NCBI GenBank assembly: GCA_004552395.1
Contig: SFOK01000037.1
Span: 1 to 14,116, forward strand
Length of the DNA stretch: 14,116 nucleotides
From: Bacteroidales bacterium
Lineage (GTDB): Bacteria; Bacteroidota; Bacteroidia; Bacteroidales; Muribaculaceae
Direction: 5' to 3'
Numbering within the stretch: the first letter of the stretch is position 1; each line of letters begins with the position of its first letter. The notes beneath the pieces were generated by a model. The model saw only the letters and a list, made by a program, of their open reading frames with translations, was not told the origin of the DNA and did no database searches. Below are positions 7,418 to 13,710 of this stretch, piece by piece. A program made the position numbers and the translations under genes.

Positions 7418-7456
7418 CCGCTGCCGGGCCGCATTTGGTTGGCAGCGGATTTTTTT
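7418..7456 (+). terminator. Intrinsic terminator after the small-gene pair
   Basis: Perfect 8-bp stem CCGCTGCC (7418-7425) / GGCAGCGG (7441-7448), extendable by one T-A pair, with a 15-base loop and followed directly by a run of seven T (7450-7456). This is the expected end of the transcript starting upstream of 6934, and it implies that this small locus is, or was, an expressed unit separate from dcp. Confidence 0.85.
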
Positions 7457-7484
7457 GTAACTTAGCGGTTCATAAGTAATTCTC
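7454..7484 (+). promoter_or_regulatory. Weak candidate promoter for dcp
   Basis: TTTG (7454-7457), a 19-base spacer, then TAATTCTC (7477-7484), a partial match to the Bacteroidota -7 element. If used, dcp mRNA would start near 7490 and carry a leader of about 200 bases containing the long inverted repeat. The match is poor and overlaps the T tail of the upstream terminator. Confidence 0.2.
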
Positions 7485-7525
7485 AGAAATTAGTTAATAT
7501 TAACTTTAACGTAAGTCAAATAACT

Positions 7526-7649
7526 GCTTAAGGAAATTTTGATTGAATTTTGAGATGCTTTTTTCGCTTTCGTTCAGTCTTAGAACACGCTAAGCTCCTT
7601 CACTCAATCAAAAAAAGCATCTCAAAATTCAATCAAAATTTCTATAAGC
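7526..7649. repeat. Long inverted repeat (hairpin) in front of dcp
   Basis: The left arm 7533-7564 (starting GAAATTTTGATTG, ending GATGCTTTTTT) is the exact reverse complement of the right arm 7611-7642: 32 of 32 bases. After two mismatched bases the match resumes for five more (GCTTA 7526-7530 with TAAGC 7645-7649). The 46-base loop (7565-7610) holds a small nested stem, CTTAG/CTAAG around AACACG. The whole element is AT-rich and ends about 42 bases before the dcp ATG. RNA of this region would fold into a very long hairpin; in DNA it could extrude as a cruciform or mark a mobile or invertible element. Confidence 0.9.
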
Positions 7650-7691
7650 TAATTTCTTCGACTTACTTAATCAAACTAACCGCTTACAGAT

Positions 7692-9815
7692 ATGAAACAT
7701 GGATTCAGAAAACTGAGTTTTGCCGCCGCAGTGGCAATCTCGTCATGCTTCGTTATGCCCATGAACGCACAGACAGTCGGGGACAATCCGTTCCTCAAGC
7801 CTTACGAAACGAAGTACGGTATCGCTCCCTTCGAGCAGATCCGCACCGAACATTTCATCCCGGCAATCAAGGCCGGTATAGCCGAGCAGGCCGAAAATAT
7901 CCGCAAGATTGTGGAGAATCCCGCTCCGGCCGATTTCGACAACACGATCCTCCCGCTCGAGAATCTCTCGCCGATCCTGGAGAGAGTCTCCGGCGTGTTC
8001 TATCACTACGACTCGGCCATGAAGACTCCCGAGTTCGGCGCCATGTCCGAAGAGGCTATGCCGCTTCTCAACGAGGCTTCCAACGCCGTGATGCTCGACG
8101 AGGGCCTGTTCAAACGTGTGAAACAGGTCTACGACAACCGCGACAAGCTCAAGCTCTCCAAGGTGCAGAAACGTGTGGTAGAGAAATATTATCGCGAGTT
8201 CACCGAGCAGGGCGCCGACCTCTCGCCCGAGAAGAAGAAGGAGCTCACCCGCATCAACGACGAGCTCTCGAAACTCTTCATCCAGTACAACAAGAATCTG
8301 CTTAACGCCACCAACCAGTTCACCATCGTGGTCTACGATAAAGACGACCTGGCCGGTCTGCCCGAGAGCTCTGTGGCTCAGGCAGCCCAGGAGGCCAAGG
8401 AACGCGGCATGGACGGCCTCTATGTCTTCACGCTCCACGCTCCGAGCCGTCTCCCCGTGCTTCAGTATGCCGACAACCGCGGCCTGCGCGAAGCCATGTA
8501 TAAAGGCTATACTAACCTCGCTTCCTACGGCGAGAACTCCAACATACCGGTGATCAAGGAGATAGTGCGTCTGCGCGCCGAGAAAGCCAAGCTGATGGGC
8601 TTCAAGGATTTCGCCTCCATGATGACTTCTCGCGTCATGGCCGGCACACCCGAGGCGGCCGAAGAGCTGCTGATGAAGGTGTTCACTCCCGCTGTGGAGC
8701 GCTCCAAAGAGGAAGTGAAGGATATGCAGGCTTATGTCGACGCCCACGGCGGAGGCTTCAAGATCGCTCCCTGGGACTATTACTACTATGCCGAGAAGGT
8801 GAAGAAGCAGAAGTTCGACTTCGACGAGAACGATGTTCGCCCCTATTTCGAGCTCTCAAATGTGCTCCACGGCCTTCAGTATGCCGCCAACCGTCTTTAC
8901 GGCATCAACTTCACCGAGATGCCCGACGCTCCCAAATATATGGACGAGGTGACTGTCTACGATATCACCGACAAGGACGGCAAGCACGTCTCTGTCTTCA
9001 TGACCGACTACTTCCCGCGCGGCACCAAGGTGCAGGGTGCCTGGATGGAGCAGATGCAGAGCGCCGGCGTATATGAGGACGGCAAGTATCGCCGCCCGAT
9101 CGTCTACAATGTGGGCAACTTCACCCGCCCCACTGCCGACACTCCCGCCCTCCTCACTCCCGACGAGGTGGAGACTACCTTCCACGAGTTCGGCCACGCC
9201 CTGCAGGGTATGCTCACTCAGGCTCCCTACAAGTCGATAGCCGGAACCAATGTGGACCGCGACTATGTGGAGATGTGTTCGCAGATCAACGAGCACTGGG
9301 CCGACACTCCCGAGGTGCTCAAGGTCTACGCCAAGCACTATAAGACAGGCGAGCCGATGCCCGATGAGCTTGTGAAGAAGATGCAGAAAGCCTCCACATT
9401 CAATCAGGGCTTCATGACAACAGAGCTCGCCGGCGCCGCTCTCCTCGACATGGCTTACGGCCACCTGCAGGACGGCAATTTCGACCCGATGGCCTTCGAA
9501 AAAGAGGTGGCCGAGAAGATCGGTATGCCCGCCGAGATCACCTTCCGCTACCGCTCGCCCTACTTCAAACATATCTTCGGCGACGACGGCTACGCTTCCG
9601 GCTACTACACCTACCTCTGGGCTCAGGTGCTCGAGGCCGACGCCTGGGAGCTCTTCGAGCAGAAAGGTGTGTTCGATCCCAAGACTGCCGCCAGCTTCAA
9701 GAAGAATATCCTCGAGAGCGGCGACACGGAGGATCCCACTGTGCTCTTCGTGAAGTTCCGCGGCCACAAGCCCGATCCCGAAGCTCTCCTCCGTCTGCGC
9801 GGCTTCAAAAAATAA
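7692..9815 (+). CDS. dcp: Exported M3-family peptidyl-dipeptidase Dcp
   Basis: This 707-residue zinc metallopeptidase of the M3 (thimet oligopeptidase/Dcp) family is close in length to E. coli Dcp (about 680) plus a signal peptide. Dcp enzymes remove dipeptides from the C-termini of short peptides. The HEXXH site is HEFGH at residues 498-502 (zinc ligands His498 and His502, catalytic Glu499). The third ligand is probably Glu527 in RDYVEMCSQINEHW, 29 residues after the first His, as in Dcp. The C-terminal family block GYASGYYTYLWAQVLEADAW is also intact. The N-terminus is an export signal: MNAQ suggests cleavage after residue 26, but ISSC at 16-19 could instead act as a lipobox. Either way it should act outside the cytoplasm, in peptide nutrition. 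The ATG at 7692 is fixed by the signal peptide. The C-terminus is the normal Dcp end, so it is not an evident T9SS cargo. It is probably monocistronic. Confidence 0.95.
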   Translation: MKHGFRKLSFAAAVAISSCFVMPMNAQTVGDNPFLKPYETKYGIAPFEQIRTEHFIPAIKAGIAEQAENIRKIVENPAPADFDNTILPLENLSPILERVSGVFYHYDSAMKTPEFGAMSEEAMPLLNEASNAVMLDEGLFKRVKQVYDNRDKLKLSKVQKRVVEKYYREFTEQGADLSPEKKKELTRINDELSKLFIQYNKNLLNATNQFTIVVYDKDDLAGLPESSVAQAAQEAKERGMDGLYVFTLHAPSRLPVLQYADNRGLREAMYKGYTNLASYGENSNIPVIKEIVRLRAEKAKLMGFKDFASMMTSRVMAGTPEAAEELLMKVFTPAVERSKEEVKDMQAYVDAHGGGFKIAPWDYYYYAEKVKKQKFDFDENDVRPYFELSNVLHGLQYAANRLYGINFTEMPDAPKYMDEVTVYDITDKDGKHVSVFMTDYFPRGTKVQGAWMEQMQSAGVYEDGKYRRPIVYNVGNFTRPTADTPALLTPDEVETTFHEFGHALQGMLTQAPYKSIAGTNVDRDYVEMCSQINEHWADTPEVLKVYAKHYKTGEPMPDELVKKMQKASTFNQGFMTTELAGAALLDMAYGHLQDGNFDPMAFEKEVAEKIGMPAEITFRYRSPYFKHIFGDDGYASGYYTYLWAQVLEADAWELFEQKGVFDPKTAASFKKNILESGDTEDPTVLFVKFRGHKPDPEALLRLRGFKK

Positions 9816-9828
9816 TCCGCGCCCTGAC

Positions 9829-9923
9829 GCCGGGATAACCCGGCACAATCCCCCGTTAGTTCAGTAACTACATATTTACTCAATACGCGAGGCCGCACCG
9901 GAAACACTCCGATGCGGCCTCGC
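9829..9923. terminator. Hairpins between convergent dcp and the nuclease-family gene
   Basis: Two hairpins lie between the converging genes. The first is GCCGGG-ATAA-CCCGGC (9829-9844). The second is a long stem with an 11-bp perfect part, GCGAGGCCGCA (9887-9897) / TGCGGCCTCGC (9913-9923), topped by a further CGGA/TCCG stem. Neither has a real T run on either strand, so they are not textbook intrinsic terminators. Their place suggests 3'-end formation or protection for both transcripts. Confidence 0.5.
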
Positions 9924-10016
9924 TGCGAATATATACGGGGAATGATGCGTTCAGAAGGTTGTACCTCACGCCGGCTGGACGTGGCGGAGAGGGACAGAAG
10001 CCCGGCGGAGACGGGG

Positions 10017-11114
10017 TCAGCGGATCACGAGCGTGGCGGAGACGGGGTAGTGGTCGGAGGCTTTCAGCCGACCTTTCTCTACGCTCACGGCCCGCATGTC
10101 GCCGCGGTAGAGTATCTGGTCTATGTGGAAGAGCATATGGAAGGCGTTGAAGGTATACATAGGTCCGTTGCCGGCATCGACGTAGGCGTCGCGGAAGCCG
10201 CTGCTGTTGAACAGGCGCCAGGTATAGGAGAGCGGCACATCGTTGAAATCACCGCAGACGATCTGCCGCCCCGGTATGAGCGAAGCCACCGAGTCGATGC
10301 CTGCGGCGAACGAAGCCCGGGCCAGCGCTGCGCGTTTCAGTTTGCCGAGTATGGAGCGTTTCATCTCGCGGGCGCTCTTCTTCATGCCGTCGAAGCCGCG
10401 GTCGAGCTGCGTGACCACACCTTTCTCATCGTCGGAAAGGCGGTAGGAGGGGAAGTGCACACAGAATACTGTCACCGACTTGCCCGGCTCTACCTGCACC
10501 TCGGCCGCCACGGCGCACTGGTCGTGGATCTTGGCCAGCGGACCTTCCCAGCTCAGAGGATAGCGCGAGAGGATAGCCATCTCGTTGTCGGTGCCCCAGC
10601 GCATATAGGGGTATTTGCGGCCAAGTTCGTGGGAGAACATGGGGTGTGTGGTTTCGGGCGGATAGCGGAAGTAGGTGAACACGCACGCCTCCTGCAGGCA
10701 GATCACATCGGCGTCGGACCGGAGCAGATAATCCACAATCTCGGTGCGTGTGGAGTCTTTGGCCGAACGGGCGAAGTGGTGCACATTGTAGGTGAGCACC
10801 TTGAGCACCTTCTCGCCCGGCTTCGGCCCGGATGGGAAGCTGAGAGGCGAGACTGTGAAGAAGGGGTAGAGAAGCAGGACCACCACCGCTATACCGGCTA
10901 GCGCTATCGGACGCCGACGGCGGAATATGAGCCAGAGAGCCGCGGGTATGAGCGTGAGCACGAAGAGGGGGAGGAACACGAGCGTGAGTATGCCGGGTAT
11001 CACGGTGACTTCAGGATCGATGAAGCCGCCGTAGCCGGATGTCAGCGCAAGCAGATACAGTGCCCAAGTGAGCACCGTAGCGGCTATGTAGAGTATTTTC
11101 TTCAGTAAAAGCAA
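10017..11114 (-). CDS. Membrane-anchored endonuclease/exonuclease/phosphatase-family protein, TTG start
   Basis: This 365-residue protein has about three N-terminal transmembrane helices (roughly 5-24, 38-63, 70-88) and a C-terminal EEP domain (DNase I/AP endonuclease/phosphatase fold). The metal-dependent phosphoesterase motifs look intact: TYNVHHF (Asn110), CLQE (Glu142), CVHFPSY (His220), CGDFNDVP (Asp289, Asn291), HIDQIL (Asp333) and SDHYPV (Asp354, His355). The substrate cannot be told from sequence; DNA, phosphoinositide-like lipid and other phosphoesters are all possible in this superfamily. Topology with three helices would put the domain on the periplasmic side if the N-terminus is cytoplasmic. 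No in-frame ATG lies between the upstream stop (11136-11138) and the first helix, so TTG at 11114-11112 is the likely start. It follows the second rhomboid gene by 41 bases and is probably co-transcribed with it. Confidence 0.88.
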   Translation of the reverse strand: MLLLKKILYIAATVLTWALYLLALTSGYGGFIDPEVTVIPGILTLVFLPLFVLTLIPAALWLIFRRRRPIALAGIAVVVLLLYPFFTVSPLSFPSGPKPGEKVLKVLTYNVHHFARSAKDSTRTEIVDYLLRSDADVICLQEACVFTYFRYPPETTHPMFSHELGRKYPYMRWGTDNEMAILSRYPLSWEGPLAKIHDQCAVAAEVQVEPGKSVTVFCVHFPSYRLSDDEKGVVTQLDRGFDGMKKSAREMKRSILGKLKRAALARASFAAGIDSVASLIPGRQIVCGDFNDVPLSYTWRLFNSSGFRDAYVDAGNGPMYTFNAFHMLFHIDQILYRGDMRAVSVEKGRLKASDHYPVSATLVIR

Positions 11115-11155
11115 AATCTGATGCGGGTTACTGTGTCATTTTCCGGAGGGAGGGG

Positions 11156-12037
11156 CTATTTGCGTCCCAGGCGGGCGGAGATAGCGTTGAGTTCCTGGCG
11201 CTCGGAGCGGGAGAGCGACTCGTAGCCGGAGAGCTTTATCTTGTCGAGCAGCTCGTCGAGACGCCGGTTGTCGTCGAGATGCCGGCGCATGATCTCGGCT
11301 GTGCGACGCGCGCCCTCTTGTGTAGGACGCCGGGCGGGCCTTGCTGGTTCACGCCGCGGCCGCTTTTTCTGAGCGCGGAGCTTGAGCGCGAGCGGATAGA
11401 CGGCGCCGAAGGCCACACCACCCAGATGCGCTATGGCGCCTCCCGCATTGAGACCGCCGGCCGTGCCGAGCAGCGCAAGCAGTATCATGAAAATCACCAG
11501 CCATTTCATCTTCACGTCGCCCAGGAAGAAGAGATGCAGTGTGGCGTCGGGCATCAGGAAGCCTGTGGCTGTCATCACGGCGAGCACCGAGGCCGAGGCG
11601 CCGAGCAGCCACCCGCCGCATATGGCCGGAGCCATGGAGCAGAGAAGCAGATAGAGCGCGCCGCCGCAGAGTCCGCCCCCTATGTAGAGGCCGAGAAGAC
11701 GCCGAGGCGAGGATGCCTCGCGGATCATGCGCCCGAACCAGAGCAACCACAGCATATTGAACAGCAGATGCAGAAAGTCGGTGTGGGTGAACATGTAGGT
11801 GAGGATCGTCCACGGACGGTGCAGCCACTCGGCGACACTGCCGGGGAGCACGAGCATGGCCGTGGCCGAAGCTGCCGCCGGGCCCCCTCCCGCCTTCGCG
11901 ACTATGGAGCATATCCCCCCAATCAGATAGACGGCGCAGTTGATCCCCACAAGCCACGCCAGAACGCCGGGACGCCTCCGCCCTGTGCGGAAACTTCCGA
12001 AATACTGACCGCGCTTCCCGAAATACTCACCGCGCAT
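11156..12037 (-). CDS. Rhomboid intramembrane serine protease with cytosolic C-terminal extension
   Basis: This 293-residue rhomboid protease cleaves transmembrane segments of substrates within the membrane. The family motifs are present: the L1/TM2 region with HTDFLHLLFNML (His90, Asn94), the nucleophile motif GASA (Ser148 in GGWLLGASASVLAVM), and the catalytic His204 in AIAHLGGVAFG. Six helices fit between about 25 and 220. After them comes a basic linker (about 222-248) and a conserved-looking tail, RRLDELLDKIKLSGYESLSRSERQ split over about 258-281, of the type found at the end of many Bacteroidota rhomboids (DUF6576-like, from memory). The gene starts one base after the stop of the preceding rhomboid gene (TGA-G-ATG), so translation is probably coupled. 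Its natural substrates are unknown. Confidence 0.94.
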   Translation of the reverse strand: MRGEYFGKRGQYFGSFRTGRRRPGVLAWLVGINCAVYLIGGICSIVAKAGGGPAAASATAMLVLPGSVAEWLHRPWTILTYMFTHTDFLHLLFNMLWLLWFGRMIREASSPRRLLGLYIGGGLCGGALYLLLCSMAPAICGGWLLGASASVLAVMTATGFLMPDATLHLFFLGDVKMKWLVIFMILLALLGTAGGLNAGGAIAHLGGVAFGAVYPLALKLRAQKKRPRREPARPARRPTQEGARRTAEIMRRHLDDNRRLDELLDKIKLSGYESLSRSERQELNAISARLGRK

Positions 12038-12038
12038 C

Positions 12039-12803
12039 TCAGTAGACCTTTTTCGGTTTCCAGAGCCATACGAGCAGCAGGCCGAAGAGCATGCCGCCCA
12101 AGTGAGCGTAGTGGGCCACCGACGAGAGGGCGCCCGATGCGCCGAAGAGTATCTCTAAGAGGCCGTAGCCGATCACTATCCATTTGGCTTTTATGGGCAC
12201 CGGGATGAAGAAGAGATACATGGGCACGTTGGGGAACACGAATCCGAATCCCACGAGCAGACCGAAGATAGCTCCCGAAGCGCCTATGGTGCAGAGCTGC
12301 GTCTTGAACAGCGCCATGTTGGCCAGTCGCGCCGGATCTCCCTGTGCCACTGTGTAGTCCACCATCTCTTTCACATAGCCGGCGGCGAAGCCGTTCTGGC
12401 TCGCCAAAGCCTCGATGTATTCTTGCTGCCAGGTGATCTGCCAGACCACTTCCTGCACAAGTCCGGCTCCCACGCCGCATATCAGATAGAAGAAGAGGAA
12501 CTTCTTTTGCCCCCAGACCATCTCAAGCATGCGGCCGAACATATAGAGGGCGAACATATTGAAGAAGATATGCGCGAAGTTGTGGATATCGTGCACAAAC
12601 ATGTAAGTGACGAGCTGAATCGGATTGAAATCCGCGGCGCTCCAGAAGTGCAGGCCGAGACGGTCCACGGCGAAGCGGCCGAACGCCCCGCTTATGAAAC
12701 AGGCTATCCATATGCCGATGTTGATTATCAGCAAGGAGCGTGTGACGGGCGGTATGCGGCTCAGGGCATTCCCCTGCGGGGAGCCGTTGTAATAATTGGT
12801 CAT
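12039..12803 (-). CDS. Rhomboid intramembrane serine protease
   Basis: This 254-residue rhomboid has a compact core without the tail of its neighbour. The motifs are HNFAHIFFNMFALYMFGR (His78, Asn82), the GASG nucleophile site (Ser176 in CTIGASGAIFGLL) and the catalytic His234 in SVAHYAHLGG. A long insertion between TM2 and the active-site helix (about residues 120-170, with the QQEYIEALASQNG region) is typical of Bacteroidota rhomboids. The start is set at ATG 12803 (MTNYYNGSPQ), which gives the short polar N-terminus common in the family. An upstream in-frame ATG at 12851 would add 16 residues of GC-rich, non-conserved-looking sequence and is less likely. It is first of a three-gene operon with the second rhomboid and the EEP-family gene. 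Confidence 0.94.
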   Translation of the reverse strand: MTNYYNGSPQGNALSRIPPVTRSLLIINIGIWIACFISGAFGRFAVDRLGLHFWSAADFNPIQLVTYMFVHDIHNFAHIFFNMFALYMFGRMLEMVWGQKKFLFFYLICGVGAGLVQEVVWQITWQQEYIEALASQNGFAAGYVKEMVDYTVAQGDPARLANMALFKTQLCTIGASGAIFGLLVGFGFVFPNVPMYLFFIPVPIKAKWIVIGYGLLEILFGASGALSSVAHYAHLGGMLFGLLLVWLWKPKKVY

Positions 12804-13068
12804 GACTGAAACTGTTTTTGCCGCCGGGGCCGGGAAATGGCCGCGGCGCATCGAGATTAAGAGCTTTTTTGCTAAACAAGCCCAAAGGAGGCTATGGCGC
12901 GGACTCCGTCGGCGCGGAGCCGGGTTGCCGGGGCGAGGGCGGTCGCATCCAGCTCCCTCCCGTAAAGGCTTTTCTGATGCAAAATTAGTGAAAAATCGGA
13001 GTTTGATGGCTTTTTCTGAAAAAGAATCGTAAAAAAACGTTGTCGAGGGAACAATTTTTTGGTAAAAA
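12804..13068. other. Leader and divergent promoter region of the rhomboid operon
   Basis: These 265 bases separate the rhomboid operon (minus) from the HU promoter (plus). On the minus strand TAATTTTG (12987-12980) is a perfect -7 element, but the expected -33 TTG about 20 bases upstream is missing, so it is only a partial promoter. Transcription from it would give a leader of about 170 bases. That leader contains a GC-rich hairpin (CTCCG/CGGAG around 12900-12925) and a repeated GGCGCGGA. The reading frames here have no coding character. Confidence 0.4.
12980..12987 (-). promoter_or_regulatory. -7 promoter element candidate for the rhomboid operon
   Basis: TAATTTTG on the minus strand matches the Bacteroidota TAnnTTTG consensus exactly and is identical to the HU -7 box, but no TTG lies at the right distance upstream. 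Confidence 0.3.
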
Positions 13069-13100
13069 ATTGTTTTTAATTAAAACAATGCTTAATTTTG
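13069..13100 (+). promoter_or_regulatory. HU gene promoter with overlapping palindrome
   Basis: ATTG (13069-13072) is the -33 element. It is followed after 20 bases by TAATTTTG (13093-13100), an exact TAnnTTTG -7 element, so spacing and sequence fit the primary sigma factor of Bacteroidota. The start of transcription should be near 13105, giving a leader of about 165 bases before HU. A perfect palindrome, ATTGTTTT (13069-13076) / AAAACAAT (13082-13089), fills the space between the two boxes. Just upstream, ACAATTTTTT (13051-13060) pairs with AAAAAATTGT (13064-13073). The palindrome is placed like an operator; autoregulation by HU or another AT-binding protein is a guess. Confidence 0.6.
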
Positions 13101-13108
13101 CGGACACG

Positions 13109-13183
13109 ATGACCACACCCGGTGAAGTTGAGTTGCAATGCCTGCTAAAGAATTGCCGTTTTGCCAGCTTGGTCCGGCCATGA
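13109..13183 (+). CDS. Possible 24-codon leader ORF ahead of HU
   Basis: A short frame starts four or so bases after the predicted HU transcription start: MTTPGEVELQCLLKNCRFAS then LVRP, ending at TGA 13181-13183. It lacks a recognisable ribosome site and may be chance. It is listed because its start is so close to the predicted mRNA 5' end. Confidence 0.15.
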   Translation: MTTPGEVELQCLLKNCRFASLVRP

Positions 13184-13273
13184 TTTGTAACCATGAGTAA
13201 TCCGCAGTGTGCTCCTCAGGTTTAAAAGGAGAAAGAGATAACCAGACAACAAACAACTAATTTTACTATATCA

Positions 13274-13537
13274 ATGAACAAGACAGAATTAGCTAACGAA
13301 ATCGCTGCTAAAGCATCAATCAACAAAGCTACAGCGAAAGCTGCCCTCGACGCAGCTCTTGAATCAATCTCTCAGGCGCTTGCCAACGAGGACAAAGTAG
13401 CCCTCATCGGCTTCGGTACATTCTCTGTTGTGGAGAAATCAGCCCGCATCGGCCTGAACCCGCGTACAAAAGAAAAAATTGAGATTCCTGCACGCAAGGT
13501 TGTGAAATTCAAAGCAGCCGAAGGTTTCGGAAAATAA
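13274..13537 (+). CDS. HU-family DNA-binding protein
   Basis: This 87-residue HU/IHF-family histone-like protein is of usual length (about 90). It acts in the nucleoid as a dimer that bends and compacts DNA. The N-terminal helical half (MNKTELANEIAAKASINKAT) dimerises. The signature GFGTFSVVEKSARIGLNPRT includes Pro63 at the tip of the DNA-gripping beta arm, the residue that intercalates between bases. The arm and C-terminal helix (ARKVVKFKAAEGF) are intact. No Shine-Dalgarno sequence sits just before the ATG; the region is AT-rich as is usual in this phylum. A strong promoter lies 175 bases upstream and a strong terminator 30 bases downstream, so it is a single-gene transcript, probably highly expressed. 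Confidence 0.97.
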   Translation: MNKTELANEIAAKASINKATAKAALDAALESISQALANEDKVALIGFGTFSVVEKSARIGLNPRTKEKIEIPARKVVKFKAAEGFGK

Positions 13538-13566
13538 TATATTTTAATTTCGTCAACCCATTATTG

Positions 13567-13602
13567 AGCCCCGGGATAGCGCTTCCGCTTCCCGGGGCTT
13601 TT
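13567..13602 (+). terminator. Intrinsic terminator of the HU gene
   Basis: Nine-bp perfect stem AGCCCCGGG (13567-13575) / CCCGGGGCT (13591-13599) with an inner AGCG/CGCT stem, followed by a short T run (13599-13602). It lies 30 bases after the HU stop codon. Confidence 0.85.
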
Positions 13603-13611
13603 AATGCTGAT

Positions 13612-13687
13612 TCCCGAATAATCTGAATCATCTGAGCTCTCGGAATTCTCTGATTACTCTGATTACTCCGATAATTCGTGGTAATCC
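13612..13687. repeat. Degenerate short tandem repeat
   Basis: Between the HU terminator and the TPR gene is low-complexity DNA. CTCTGATTA occurs twice in a row, followed by the variant CTCCGATAA, and TCTGAATCA/TCTGAGCTC-like units precede them. The unit is about 9 bases. It has no coding character and could be a family of interspersed intergenic repeats. Confidence 0.55.
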
Positions 13688-13710
13688 AATCTCCGGCTGC
13701 GCCGGGGATT
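13688..13710 (-). terminator. Hairpin at the end of the TPR gene
   Basis: AATCTCCGGC (13688-13697) pairs with GCCGGGGATT (13701-13710), nine of ten positions, around a three-base loop. It overlaps the stop codon of the TPR gene. There is no T run after it on the minus strand, so its role in ending transcription is only suggested by position. Confidence 0.4.

Larger units (their letters stand above)
7384..7691. other. AT-rich gene-free region between the small-gene pair and dcp
   Basis: These 308 bases hold no credible gene. They contain the terminator at 7418-7456, a weak promoter candidate, and the inverted repeat. A plus-strand frame (7550-8305) that overlaps dcp has no coding character before dcp and is its out-of-frame shadow inside it. 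Weaker inverted similarity extends beyond the main arms: TAAGTAA and AGAAATTAG near 7473-7493 recur as their complements at 7649-7669. Confidence 0.7.

Noticed and set aside
7565..7610. Invertible (phase-variable) promoter between the two arms
   Set aside because: Arms flanking a switch are known in Bacteroidales, but the 46-base spacer contains no TAnnTTTG or TTTG element and is very short for inversion; no recombinase gene is nearby. Kept only as a test in the finding on the repeat.
7550..8305. 251-codon plus frame starting inside the inverted repeat
   Set aside because: It overlaps dcp out of frame for most of its length and is Arg/Gly-rich there; the part before dcp is only the repeat arms translated.
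7692..9815. Dcp as a T9SS cargo because it lies near the T9SS operon
   Set aside because: The protein ends at the normal M3-family C-terminus with no added beta-sandwich domain typical of T9SS sorting signals.
8856..9848. 330-codon open frame antisense to dcp (and another, 7743-8747)
   Set aside because: Both lie opposite a clear M3 peptidase with intact catalytic motifs. They are composition artefacts without signal peptides or recognisable motifs.
9912..10901. 329-codon plus frame antisense to the EEP-family gene
   Set aside because: The minus-strand gene has all EEP motifs; the plus frame starts inside a hairpin and has no features of its own.
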